NCBI GenBank assembly: GCA_018287875.1 | Contig: JAGVVL010000012.1 | Location: 1 to 64,000 of the forward strand | Direction: 5' to 3' | DNA length: 64,000 nt | Source of the DNA: Nigrospora sphaerica | Taxonomy: Eukaryota > Ascomycota > Sordariomycetes > Amphisphaeriales > Apiosporaceae | Shown: positions 1 to 10,224 of the stretch, one piece after another | Layout of the letters: every line of letters begins with the position of its first letter | How positions within the stretch are numbered: position 1 is the first letter of the stretch | Made by a program: the position numbers and the translations under genes | Notes under the pieces: model-generated | The model's database searches: none | Told to the model about the DNA's origin: nothing | What the model saw: only the letters and a program-made list of their open reading frames with translations

Positions 1-745
1 CTAGACGATTCGGCGACCGAACAGTCAAAAGGACTGACCTTAGGCCGATTGCGGTAAAGGTAGACTACTGAGAAGCAATAAGGTCTCGAGTTCAGATCCT
101 ACTGAAAGCGCCCTCATAAGGAGGGCCCAGGAGCTCTAGAAGCTCACCGTCAGTAAAGATCTGGGGTGTGTCGCATATAAGGCGCAGTTACTGCAAGGCA
201 ATTAACGGGTCCGTTTTGTGCCACAGTACAGCTTTCAAACCAGCTAGCGGAACACTCACTCACTTAACGGCTACTTTCCCGGAAGATTTAAAAGGCCTTT
301 GATGACAAGAATGTTCAATTAGCTACTGCTCAAAGGTAAATTCAAGCTCTCGAAGCTATAATTGAGACTATTAGACTCAGGAAGAGAAGAAGGTGGATTT
401 GAGCCCCAATTCGAAGTTCGCGAACATCGAGACATCCACCAGGCTTGCGGGCGCGCCGAGCCCGATCTCGGTATGGCAGGTCAAAGAGTAGATAGAAGCG
501 GCACGACGCAGCGGAACCTAGTTTTTCATCCGGCCGGACGTCAGCCCGGAACGGTTTTCCCAGGCTAAGATGCGCAGGGGTCCTCATGGCCTAAATAGGT
601 CGCTAGGTGTAAGAATAATAATAATAATAATAATAATCCACCAGGCTCAATTAGCGGCTGGGAAGGCTAAAATTGATCTAGATGAAGAGAGCAATAGCGA
701 AGCCCTAAGTGAGGCTGGTTCTTGTATTAGAATTATCGTTAATTG
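1..745 (+). mobile_element. Fragment of a pogo-family element (3' part)
   Basis: Degenerate second copy of the 3' half of the pogo element described at 13314-17561. Positions 225-420 match 15003-15054 plus 16981-17130, and 650-735 match 17165-17190 plus 17405-17470. It lacks the pogo insertion found at 15055-16978, because the sequence runs straight through a single TA at 272-273. It also lacks the solo LTR found at 17194-17399. It therefore preserves two empty sites. It is itself interrupted by a truncated LINE at 446-635. No transposase frame survives. The left end lies outside the window or is too diverged to place. Confidence 0.7.
446..635 (+). mobile_element. 5'-truncated Tad-like LINE tail with target-site duplication
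   Basis: A 190-bp insertion that matches the 3' end of the LINE at 17571-22429 (reverse complement of 17571-17760) and ends in an (AAT)n tract. It is flanked by a 12-bp direct repeat, ATCCACCAGGCT, at 434-445 and 636-647. Target-primed reverse transcription typically gives 5' truncation, a simple-repeat tail and a variable-length duplication, all of which are visible here. It carries no coding capacity. Confidence 0.88.
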
Positions 746-1050
746 AGGCTGCATCTGAAATTCTATTGATAGGTTTGTGATAAGGTGAAGCATGGGGTCA
801 AAGTGATGTGTAGAAGAAGGCGTGCCTCCCTGCCAGGACTGGCAGCGAGGGGCAGCAGATATATTGTTCTATCTGCCAAATTAGGCCTAGTCAGCTAGGC
901 AGGACCCCTCAAATGAGTATCCTGCCCCTCCAGTTCTGGACCCAGGATGCCATCCACGCATCAGTTTGGTTTTAAGCGCGGTATTACTAGGGGCCCAAAT
1001 GGGGATCCTTGAACTTATTGTGACAGCGCTGTCTAACTGGCTTTCGATAT
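746..1050. other. No gene seen
   Basis: Diverged non-coding sequence following the pogo fragment. A short inverted repeat is visible at about 830-855 (CCAGGACTGGCAG). No coding signal, tRNA or tandem array was recognised. Confidence 0.5.
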
Positions 1051-2724
1051 TCGTTATACCCCATAGTCACTGACTGGTAGTACCAGGTGCCTAACGGCTA
1101 ATTCATGGTCGGCAACTGGATCCGCGGGTGTCAACGTGATGTTGAGTGCCGTGTAGTTATCGTCCCAGCATCTGTCGGTCCAGGCGTAGCGATTCGCAAG
1201 CGCCTCCCCTCGACCTCCGCCAGCGCTCTCAGTGCCATATAGGTCTCCTTCATGGTCACGGCCGCGACCGGCTGTAGAAGCGAGCGGCAAAGGTCCAGCG
1301 CCTCGAGTCGCAAGGCTCGGTGGGGACAGTGCCGGCCGGCGTAGACGAGGGTCGGGAGGGCGGGATGGTTCATCGCGTCGGTGACGAAGTCATACTCGTA
1401 ATCAATCTGTTGAAGCCTTGCGATCTTGTAGCAGCTTAGGAGAGATGCGTATTCGAGTTCGCTAAGCGCCACAAAATGGCCGCTAACTTCACCGTCCGTC
1501 GGAGCTGACAGGGAACACGCGCTGATTCGCTCGGAAACCTGGCGGGCGACTGTCGCCATGGTAACAAGTAAGCGCTTTGAATGCGACATGTCAGACCCAG
1601 TTGCTCTGCTCAGGGCTTCTCTTTCCAAGAGGCAACCGCAGTCAGCAAGGACGAGATTTGAGCCGGGGACGCTCTGTGCAAGAAAGCGGGCTGGATGTAG
1701 AGGTTGGCGATAAACGAGAGAAAGCGCCACCATACTGCCACAAATTCTTGAAAGCTCCTTGCTGATCCCAGGGCTACAGGCGGGCGGAATGATGTTATAT
1801 CTGGTTGGTCCCAAATGAGTTGTTGGATCGACGGGAAGTAAGGAGCGATGCTTTGGATAACCATGCTGTTGTTAGACATGCACATGGCACCTTTGAACAC
1901 ACGCTGGATAGGTTCTGATCTTGCCCAGGCCTGGTCTCGCAAAAGTCCCATCAGCAGGGGTGACCTGATCAATCGCGCCCGAGTTGCCATGAAACCACTC
2001 GAACATGTGAAACAGCAGCCCGCTGATGAGCACTACCATGACCTGGTTCTCTCCTGGGTGGTCTGCAAGCTTTGTTGGGCATGGACGAGGGCCTTGTTGT
2101 AATGCTGGACAGCTTTGCGATGGTGATGATTCTTAAACCCGCCCGACCTACAGTACAGAAGCAATGGCGACCCTGAAGGGGTGTCCCTGCAGGCACGTGC
2201 TAATGCACCAATGCCAATCAGGGCCTCGGCGACATATTTGTGGTGTGCAGCTTGCTGGAGAATAGTGTAAGACCCTGCGGCACTCGTGATCTACGTTAGC
2301 AACTTTCCGACATTCTGTATGCGTTGGGCCGTAGAAGACTCCAGGGACCAGGACGGTGCGTACATAATTGCGACATGTCCGAATCGCCAGATTTTAGCAG
2401 CGAAAACTGGTTCCGGACCTTTCGCACATAGTACTCCATGTAATCGAGATCTTCGTAGTCCTGATGGCTGGACATGGACTTGGGCAACACGCAACAATAG
2501 GGTGCGGTTTTAACGAATGCGGACTCAAGGCTTTGCTGTCGCTTGTCCACAGCGGGAAGAAGAGGCGGTAGTGCTTTGTGCCGCGAGGAATCCTGACCGG
2601 GTTGAGACGGAAGGAACCGGTAGTGGCAAGACACGCCGTGGCGGACGCAAGCGGTGCATTGTGGTTTTAACTCATCGCACTTTCTCCTGCGAGTTTTGCA
2701 ATGATCGCAACCTATGGCAAGCAA
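1051..2724 (-). pseudogene. Zn(II)2Cys6 transcription factor, broken
   Basis: The first frame (2724 to 2296) opens with a complete binuclear zinc-cluster signature within the first 35 residues: CDHC, then KTRRRKC, then QCTAC and a final C (C-x2-C-x6-C-x6-C-x2-C-x6-C). Downstream, the middle region of the fungal regulator family can be followed in shifting frames: EALIGIGALA and a HYNKAL block near 2240-2090, a VLISGLLF..FEWFHGN block near 2060-1990, the frame 1990-1610, then 1814-1131 to the C terminus. At least three frame changes are needed and they are not explained by canonical introns. Proteins of this type bind DNA through the cluster and regulate local pathways. No target gene is evident nearby. 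It is either a decayed gene or an intact one obscured by one-base errors. Confidence 0.75.
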
Positions 2725-3734
2725 AGTCAGCCCCGCATTGTGACTGAGTTAGGGCCGTCCGATGTGCAGTCAGCTGGTCAGACCCGGCGCAGCGCCTACC
2801 TGTACGCACTTTGGGCTTGTAAGCGCGTTTGCGGTGCGCTTGGGGATTCGTCATGTCCAGGTTTTTACTCGTAGCAAGATGCGTTGCCAGGTCGGCGCTC
2901 CGAAATGCAGGCCGAGCATTGGATGTTCGGGGATAGCGGAATAAGATAACGTGAGTAGGGATGGGCTCGTAAAGTCAACGGCTGGGCAGACAGATGTGGA
3001 TAGGTTTAGCTCCACGTGATTTTGCAGGTTGTGGATGAGGTCATCTTAGCCTTCCTGTTGCCAAGATGCTGCGAGATCGGTTCGTCCAATTCCATATGAA
3101 GATTGTGCCGAGAGGGCTATCTGACGGGTCTTGATGCGGCTTATAGTGCTTTTCGGAGCTTACTCCGTATTGCCAGGTCTTTTCCATCAGATTTCTTGCG
3201 ATTTCCCCTGTATCCTGGTTTTGCGTCTTCGGGCTTATGCTACCTCATTTTAGTATGTGGAAAATCCTGCTAACTTGTTTAGGCTACAGGTGCAACTCCT
3301 TACGTAAAGGTTTCCCCCTGTCATGCAATGGATTATCAATGACAGCCCTGCGACTGCGTCTGATTCGATGCACTTGACATTGGTAAAGCGACAACCGTCA
3401 CCCCTTTAACTTGACAGCGGCAGCTCAGTACAGCTGTGCTACCAGCGTGTGTTCTAGACTCCTAGGCTGCCGTAAGCAGGGGCTTTTTGCCGCCACTGCA
3501 TCGCGAGTACTTCGAATTCTCTTTAAACGTGATACGCCAAGGGTGCTTGAACTCATGTTTGGTGTGGAAAGAGATGTGGATCTCAAGGTCTAACCAACTG
3601 CTTAGCAGGTGTGAGGGTCCCAGGTAGATGCTGCAGCGCACGAGCCACCCATAGGTCAGCTGGCAGAGGCTGCCAGGGCTGCCAGGGCTGTCCACGTATC
3701 AAAATGCACCGCCGAACGGGCTCGCAATAATCTT
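2725..3734. other. No gene seen
   Basis: Intergenic sequence of about 1 kb upstream of the broken zinc-cluster regulator. It contains only short random frames on both strands. A small tandem GGCTGCCAG motif lies at about 3668-3690. The proximal part probably includes the regulator's promoter, but no specific site is recognisable. Confidence 0.5.
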
Positions 3735-4185
3735 ACAGGGGACCGTGCCGGAGGCGGCACGCAATCTAGCCTAGAGGAACGCATGGTGGGAAGATGTAGA
3801 AGTAACGGGTTTTAATTGTTAGCATAATTGTTAGCATTCAGGGCGCATTCGGATTTGTTTTTAAATGAATCTGTATGTCTTCGCTTCTGAGGCTGTCAGG
3901 CCTGTGGAGATCGCGGGATCGGAATATTCTCCGGTGGCTGCCACTAGTATAAGGTTTGTCACTTATACTAGGGTACCGTAGATGTCTGGTCACGCATTTA
4001 GCTAGTGGTGTGTGGCAAACCGGTAGAGAAACCTTAGGTCTCGTAGCTTTCGATTTTATTCCTTCTGCCTAGTTTGTAGCTGGGGCAGGGTAGTGTAGGT
4101 TATTATTTAGGGTGCCTCCCTCCCAGTTTTGTTACGCCATGTAGACTTCATTGTTCAGTTTGTGAATATTCATTCGTTTAACGTA
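3735..4185 (+). repeat. Dispersed repeat R2, copy 1
   Basis: Diverged match to the reverse complement of about 54870-55320. Shared landmarks are a hairpin CCGTGCCGGAGGCGGCACG at 3739-3757, the block around the AATCTAGCCTAGAGGAACGC motif, a CTTCGCTTCTGAGGCTGTCA block near 3880, and a second hairpin with 10-bp arms (CTAGTATAAG / CTTATACTAG, 3944-3971). The copy is interrupted at the TA 4184-4185 by the pogo element that follows and appears to continue for a short distance after 6228. The element class is unknown. Confidence 0.65.
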
Positions 4186-6226
4186 TGTGTCGGGTCAGTC
4201 GTACATGTGGGTCAGTCGTACACTTTTCCCTAATTTTTGCTTTCTCAACTTTCTTGACACATAACTCTACTATTAAGCATGGGAAGCCTTCAAAGAGTCT
4301 CAAATTCTTCTAGCAGTCCATGCGATTACGCAGGACCCTGTGACGGCGCTGGCAACTGTACACTGATGGAACAGGTGGTGGACACTGGCAGAAGGGAGGG
4401 CCTGTGCGTCTCAGGGTACTTAGATACCTTGAGACCGCCAGAGCCATCGTGTGTTTTCCTTCTTTTCTTCCTCACGTTGCTATCCTCAGTCAATCTACGA
4501 TCAGTTGTCGACTTGTCCAACTGCGTGCCGTGACAGACCCTAAATTGTCCATTCGAAAGGCGGCAAAGATCTTCGACGTTCCTCTAATGACCCTCTCCGA
4601 CAGAGTGAACGGAAAACGCGCCCGACAAGACACCCGCTCCGCCAGCGCCCGATTGACGGAACTAGAAGAGGAGGTTATTTTTAAGCATGTAATTGACATG
4701 GACGCGCGAGGATTTGCGCCGCGGTTTTGCGATGTGGAAGATATGGCGAATAACATTCTCGCGGCGCGCGACGCGTCACGCGTCGGGACGCGTTGGGCCT
4801 CGACCTTCGTAAAGCGACAACCAGACCTTCGGACGCGTTTTTCACGTGCATACGACTATAAAGGGCCCTCTGCGAAGACCCTGAGAAGATCGCGGGCTGG
4901 TTCGCGCTTTCGTGAGCCTGAAGGCGAAATACGGTATCCAGGACGAGGACATTTACAACTTCGACGAGACTGGCTTTATGATGGGCCAAATCACATCCAC
5001 AATGGTCGTAACCGGTGCTAATCATACCAGAAAGCGGAAGAAAGTCCAGCCTGGTAATCGCGAATGGGTTACCGTGATCCAGGGCGTCTGTTCGGACGGT
5101 TGGTGCGTCCCGCCGTTCATCGTGGTGAAAGGCGTCTACCACCTTGCCAATTGGTACGCCGACAGCACCCTCCCACGCAACTGGGTTATTAAACCTACCT
5201 TAAATGGATGGACCGATAACGAGACGGGCCTGGAATGGATTCGACATTTCGAAAAACACACCGCATCGCGCGCGAAAAGCCCATATCGAATGTTAGTGAT
5301 CGACGGGCACGAGAGCCACGTTTCGGCCGAGTTCAGGCTTTCTGTGAAGAAGAATATCGTGACGGTCTCTATGCCTCCGCACTCGCCACATCTACCCCAG
5401 CCGCTTGACGTTGGGTGTTTCAGCCCATTGAAGCGGGCGTACGGTCGCGAAATCGAAGGGTTCATGAAGTCACTCGTTAACCACATCACTAAGGCCGAGT
5501 TTCTAATTGCCTTCCAAACCGCATTTTCGAAGGTTTTCACGCCCGAAAACATAAAGGCTGGATTCTACGGAGCCGGTTTAGTCCCTCTCGACCCGGAAAG
5601 AGTGCTCGCAAAGCTGGATGTGAAGTTATCGACGCCATCGCCCACTAGGAGCCTTCTAGCTGCGAGCGTCCCATGGGCCTCTCAGACGCCACACAACCCG
5701 ACCGAAGCTACTTCGCAGACTGATTTTATAAAGAATCGAGTCCGCCGTCATCAAGGAAGCTCTCCGACACCGATATTATTAGCAGTGGACCAAATTGCAA
5801 AGGTGCGATGGCAATGATGCACGAGAATGCCCTTCTACGGGTGGAGGTCAAGACGCTTCGAGAGGCGAATTCTAGCCTTGCAAAACGTCGGAGAGCGAAA
5901 AAACACGTCTACGGCAAGGAGGAACACTCGATATCGGCGAGGCTCAAGATCTTTTAGATCAAAGGGACGTTAATACGCAATTAAGAGAGGAAACACGCAC
6001 GAGTAGTAGTCGCGCGAGGAGGGCACAACCGCGCGAACAGCGTTGTGGTAACTGCGGAAACGCCGGCCATAATACGCGCACTTGTAAAATAGATAGATAG
6101 ATATTTAGAGTTAGATTTCAATTAATTTATATTCATTCAAGGCCTTGTGGTTACTTAATTAACTGATTTACCGTGAAGGTGCTGGAAAGTGTACGACTGG
6201 CCCACATGTACGACTGACCCGACACA
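4186..6226 (+). mobile_element. Fot1/pogo-like DNA transposon, 2.04 kb
   Basis: Terminal inverted repeats of about 42 bp begin TGTGTCGGGTCAGTCGTACA and match the reverse complement of the right end with one mismatch. The dinucleotide TA is duplicated at 4184-4185 and 6227-6228, as expected for the Tc1/mariner superfamily. Each TIR carries the 14-mer GGGTCAGTCGTACA (or a one-base variant) twice in tandem, resembling paired transposase-binding sites of pogo elements. It encodes one transposase, which is frame-shifted. The element sits inside repeat R2. Confidence 0.93.
4404..6100 (+). pseudogene. Fot1/pogo-type transposase, frame-shifted
   Basis: An N-terminal psq-type helix-turn-helix (SIRKAAKIFDVPLMTLSDR, about 4545-4610) is followed by a Tc5-type DNA-binding region. 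After a frame change between about 4850 and 4915 comes the catalytic domain. The three acidic residues are visible in NFDETGFMMG (near 4955), VIDGHESH (near 5300) and QPLDVGCFSPLK (near 5405), the D-D-D arrangement of the pogo group. The C terminus moves frame again after 5817 and ends in a CCHC knuckle (RCGNCGNAGHNTRTC) at about 6040-6085, common in Fot-like transposases. As written it cannot make a full transposase. The start is uncertain because no ATG precedes the HTH in frame. Confidence 0.85.
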
Positions 6227-6228
6227 TA

Positions 6229-6523
6229 CGTTACATATATGTGTACAGTAGGGTTCATGTTCACCATCCACCATCTGGAATGTAGATTCCGAAAGGAGAG
6301 CCTCTTTTGGCCAGAGCTACGTACTTGGCACTGTGATATGCTTCTTGCACTGTGTACCGTAACCACGGGTGCTTTAACAGCAAGGATGTCGGCTGGAATG
6401 AGCTACGTAAGCAGGCACACTCATGTCATCCAAATGCGACGACAAGCGTCACAATCGTTTACCTCTTCTAACGTCAAGGCTACAACATACAAGCTATAAA
6501 ATGTATACATACGCCCATGCCCC
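6229..6523. other. No gene seen
   Basis: Short spacer between the pogo element and the 3' end of the receptor gene on the minus strand. The first 30 bases may be the continuation of repeat R2. No coding or structural signal was recognised. Confidence 0.5.
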
Positions 6524-9079
6524 TCACGTTTCGTCACATATACTTAATTCCGAGAGGAGTGGCGTCGAATGCTCAGCGCGCCAAGTGTCCAATGTTTTGA
6601 TGGACGAAGCAGTATTTGGATGTTCCGGTCCTAGGACCTTGCGTACAAGTTGGACACACGCATTCATCATACCGATAGCGTCCGTTGCACGTTGTTGGGC
6701 GTGCCAAGTGAAAGCCAGGTTATTCATGCTGGTGAGCGTGTCGGGATGAGCAGGCCCAAGTTTCTCCTTGCGAGTCTCCATCACTTCCACAAACAGCTTC
6801 TCGGCCTCTTTCCATCGGCCTTGGTTCCAAAACGTCGACGCCAGGTTACCCATGCTGGCGAGCGTGTCGGGATGAGTAGGCCCAAGTTTCCCCCTTGCGA
6901 GTCTCCATCACTTCCACAAACAGCTTCTCGGCCTCTTCCCATCGGCCTTGGTTCCGGTACGTCGACGCTAGGTTAGCTATACTGGTGAGCGTGTCGGGAT
7001 AAGCTGGCCCCAGTTTCTCCTTGAAAGTCTCTGTCACTTCCACAAACAGCTTCTCGGCCTCTTCCCATCGGCCTTGGTTCCAAAACGTCCACGCCAGGTT
7101 ACCCATGCTGGCGAGCGTGTCGGGATGAGCAGGCCCAAGTTTCTCTTTGCGAGTCTCCATCACTTCCACAAACAGCTTCTCGGCCTCTTCCCATCGGCCT
7201 TGGTTCCGGTACGTCGACGCCAGGTTGGTCATGGTCGTGAGCGTAGAGGGATGAGCAGGCCCCAGTTTCTCCTTGCGAGTCTCCATCACTTCCACAAACA
7301 GCTTCTCCGCCCTCTTATACCTCCCTTGATGGAGGAGCACTACACCAACCATCGAAACACTATCCCATGTCAGCTCGTGCTGTTTTCCGAAGGTTTCAGC
7401 CTAGCATCGCGCGACTTCTTCGCCATTGTCTCCGCCAAGCTGTATGTCCCTTGTCCTTGAGCATACCAGCTGCCGTTGTACAAGATCTGCGCCCACCTTT
7501 TAAGCGAGTCCCCACCTTTGGGACGGTGGTTGATCGCTCCTTCTACATGGGCAAACAGTCTTTGGCATGTCGCCCAGTTGCCGTAAGCCCCCGTTGGGAA
7601 TTCGCGTGCCATCCGACTCAGAAACTGCTCCTTGAATAGCTCGGTTCTTTCTTCGGCACTCAGCCACCTTCTCGTTGCAAGCTGCACAAGACTGTGCATC
7701 TCAAAGACGACACCTGTCTTATCCATGGAGATAAGACTGTAGCACCGCAGCATTAGCAGATCATCCTCGAAAGTCTGCCCCACTGAGTCCTCGGAAGCTC
7801 TGCTGACACTGGAACTGTCACTCTCGCTATCGGATTCGCTCCTTTCCTCGGTGTTGCCGTTCTCTTCGCTCTTGCCGCTTCCCGAGTGATGCGCATTGCT
7901 ATCCTGACTTGAGTCGTGGTCGGACGGTGGCCGCACCAATGATTCCGGGATCCCTGGCGGTCGAAGAAGCTCATGAGAGAGAGTAAATCGGCTGCTGATG
8001 GCCGCTCCGATCTAATAGACTCAAACGAGATCTGCCACGTCACGATCACCGAGTTCGATGCGTCGCGGTCTCGTCGTAGGTCGCCCTCGTCCCGATTTAA
8101 CAGGCTGAACTTCCGTCGCTCGCTCTTCCGGAATTCCTCTATGTACTTATTGATCGAGGTTCGTGGCGCCTGCTGGCAGATGTACGCCCCTGCTTGACTG
8201 ATAGCTAGGGCATATACTCGAGGGCTTCCACTAACGCCGCACCCTTCTCCAAGTCGGGTTGGTGGCCAGTCTTCTTCTCGAGCAAAGTAAGTGCGTGCTC
8301 TTTGTCCATAGGGTGGACCTCGATGATGCTCTTGTGGTCCCCAGTCAGCTTTTCAGCAACTTTCTTATTTCTCGTCGTAATCAGGGTCGACCCGTGGGAG
8401 CTTTGCGGCAGATAGGTTGAGAGAGCCCGCCCCCTGCTGTCGTTCGTCGCGATCGCACTGGCGGCGTTGGTGGAGCCACGGTCGGCATCGAACAGGACAC
8501 TGGCGTTGTCTGCATTGTCCAGAATGAGGAGCCACGGCCCGCTTTCCTTGCTGCAGAGCCACTGCTCTACAAGCTGGGGGATGTCTGCGTCCTGTTGTTT
8601 TCGCCCCGGGAGCTTGACCGTCTCGGCGATGGACCTGAAGCCTTCCTCCACGCGCGCCCGCGTCTCGGCATGGATCCAGAACACCCATGTAGGTTGATTC
8701 TTCTGTGTCGCTGTGTCGTCCGTTCGATAGGCGTACTCGATGGCGAGCTGCGACTTGCCTACCCCGCCCAACCCTACAAGCGCAGCGCGGGAAGCTGGTC
8801 CCGAGCAGGCAGCTTGGATCTGGCCTAAGAGGGTGTCGCGTTTAACAAAGTCGGCGTCGCGGCGGAAGGGGATCGTGAGGCAAGGTTTCGGTGGTGTTTC
8901 TGGTCGTTCTAATCAGGTTGGTTAGCATGCGTCGTGGCAAGGTGATGGGCGGGAGGGACGTGATCAAGGTTTGCCCCACCGGATGGCAAGTGGAACTGGT
9001 TGGTGATTGATCCGCTGTTCAACCCCACTTGGAACCCGCGGTTCCCGTCGCCAAAGGCGACTCGTGTGTACTCAGCCAT
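6524..9079 (-). pseudogene. PP-motif NB-ARC-TPR receptor (PNT1-like NLR), frame-shifted
   Basis: Start at the ATG 9079-9077. Residues 1-35 contain FGDGNRGFQVGLNSGSI, a pseudo-palindromic RHIM-like amyloid motif. A 71-nt intron (8909-8979) joins it in frame to a linker and then the NB-ARC domain: P-loop GLGGVGKSQLA, Walker B LLILDNAD, and the GSTLITTRN segment (8780-8210). The helical arm and winged-helix-like region follow (8190-7380), then 42-residue kinesin-light-chain-type TPRs with the core RWEEAEKLFVEVMETRKEKL. The frame changes once near 8209, 7965, 7385 and 6890, each consistent with a one-base indel in or next to a short homopolymer. Expected length is about 830 residues. In described PNT1/HELLP pairs such a receptor templates amyloid folding of a cell-death effector. 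The effector here is the divergent neighbour. It may be intact if the indels are sequencing errors. Confidence 0.9.
8909..8979 (-). other. 71-nt intron joining the amyloid-motif exon to the NB-ARC exon
   Basis: On the minus strand the intron begins GTGGGG, contains the branch-like CTAAC 18 nt before its end, and ends TTAG. Removing it fuses ...NQFHLPS to ERPETPPKPC in frame, giving an uninterrupted protein from the motif to the P-loop. The donor is non-consensus but the branch site, the acceptor and the restored frame agree. Confidence 0.75.
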
Positions 9080-9329
9080 GGATATGAATGGTTTCCGATG
9101 GGCTGCGGGACTGTTTAAAGACAGGACGAGCCAGGATGCATTGGCAGCTAAGGAGACATTAGACACTCCAAGAGGCTGCTGCGACGCCGTCCACGTGACG
9201 TAAGACGAGTCTCGGCGCTACGACTGCACGTACGGAGGGGCAGAACCCCGCATCGACCTGATTGATGTGACCATCTGAATCTTTCATGAGCACTATTTGC
9301 TCGTCAACCGGTGTGCCATCGAATCGAGC
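9080..9329. promoter_or_regulatory. Shared divergent promoter region of receptor and effector
   Basis: Only 250 bp separate the two start codons, which point away from each other. Any core promoter elements for both genes must lie here or in the 5' transcribed parts, which suggests co-regulation. No specific factor-binding site or TATA box could be assigned with confidence. Confidence 0.6.
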
Positions 9330-10224
9330 ATGGCCGACCCGTTCAGTATCGCGACAGGCGTGGTTGGCATTGTGGTCCCAGCGCTCCATGCGACACGGCT
9401 TCTACTGGACGACCTTCGAAAGATCTCCAAGGCTCCCTCCACTGTCAAAGCGCTCTGTGACGACGTTGGCTTTGTCGAAGGGACGCTGGAGTACCTAAAA
9501 GCCGTCAGTCAGCCGCAGTGGACCGCCCTGGGCGCAACGGTGGCCGAGCAATCGGAGCATGCGATTGCGTCCTGCACGACATCCTGCACCCAGTTTAGGG
9601 CCGACCTGCAACGTTGGACCCGGCATTCCACTGGTCAAGATATCTCGTGGCGAGATAAAGTCGGCTTAGGCTTCTTTCGAGAGAGCCAGATCAAGGCGAT
9701 GTCTGAACAGCTTCAGAAGTATTGTGCGACCTTGACTCTCGTAATCAGTACAGCGACACTGTAGGCATACCTATTTTCGCCGTACAAGGGGCCTGCTAAC
9801 CTGTAGTATTAGGCATAGCTCAATTCGCGGTCAGCGTACCACCGAGGAGTTGAAGGCGGCGATCACCGACAAGGAGAAGAACATCACCGATTCAATCACT
9901 GGCACTGATCAGCAGCTCGCGATGGTAGATACCCGTCTCCAACAGCTCCATTCTATGCAAGGTCGAGGTCAAAATATAAGTGGCATGGTAGACGAGGACG
10001 AAGCTGGCATGCGACGCGTGATCGGGGAAGAACAGGCAATGCTGCGCGTACTACTGGCGCTGTTAGAGGGGCTGAAGGTGAAGACGCAGGAGGAAGCGAA
10101 AAAGATAGCCGACGAAGAACAGAAGCAGTCAACGCATGTAAAGTTTGGCGACAACAATTCCGGCTTTCAGCTAGGTGCGAATAGCGGATCCATCTCGGGG
10201 TTCACGTTCGGTCGCGGCGTGTAG
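9330..10224 (+). CDS. HeLo-like cell-death effector with C-terminal PP amyloid motif (HELLP-like)
   Basis: Two exons, 9330-9760 and 9813-10224, separated by a 52-nt intron (GTAGGC...CTAAC...TTAG). The product is 280 residues and uninterrupted. The N terminus MADPFSIATGVVGIVVPALH has the hydrophobic, glycine-rich first helix typical of HeLo-like fungal N-terminal domains. A helical domain of about 220 residues follows. The last 25 residues contain FGDNNSGFQLGANSGSI, matching in pattern (GxNxGFQxGxNSGSI) the N-terminal motif of the divergent receptor. Known relatives act at the plasma membrane after amyloid templating and kill the cell. The C-terminal region before the motif (about 170-250) is charged and helical. 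This gene has no frameshift, unlike its partner. Confidence 0.88.

Noticed and set aside
2762..3695. Several 60-77 codon frames
   Set aside because: No homology, no intron signals, and base composition no different from flanking non-coding sequence.
3735..4185. R2 repeat as a Helitron end
   Set aside because: A terminal-type hairpin is present but the CTRR end and TC start were not found, and homology continues on both sides of the hairpin.
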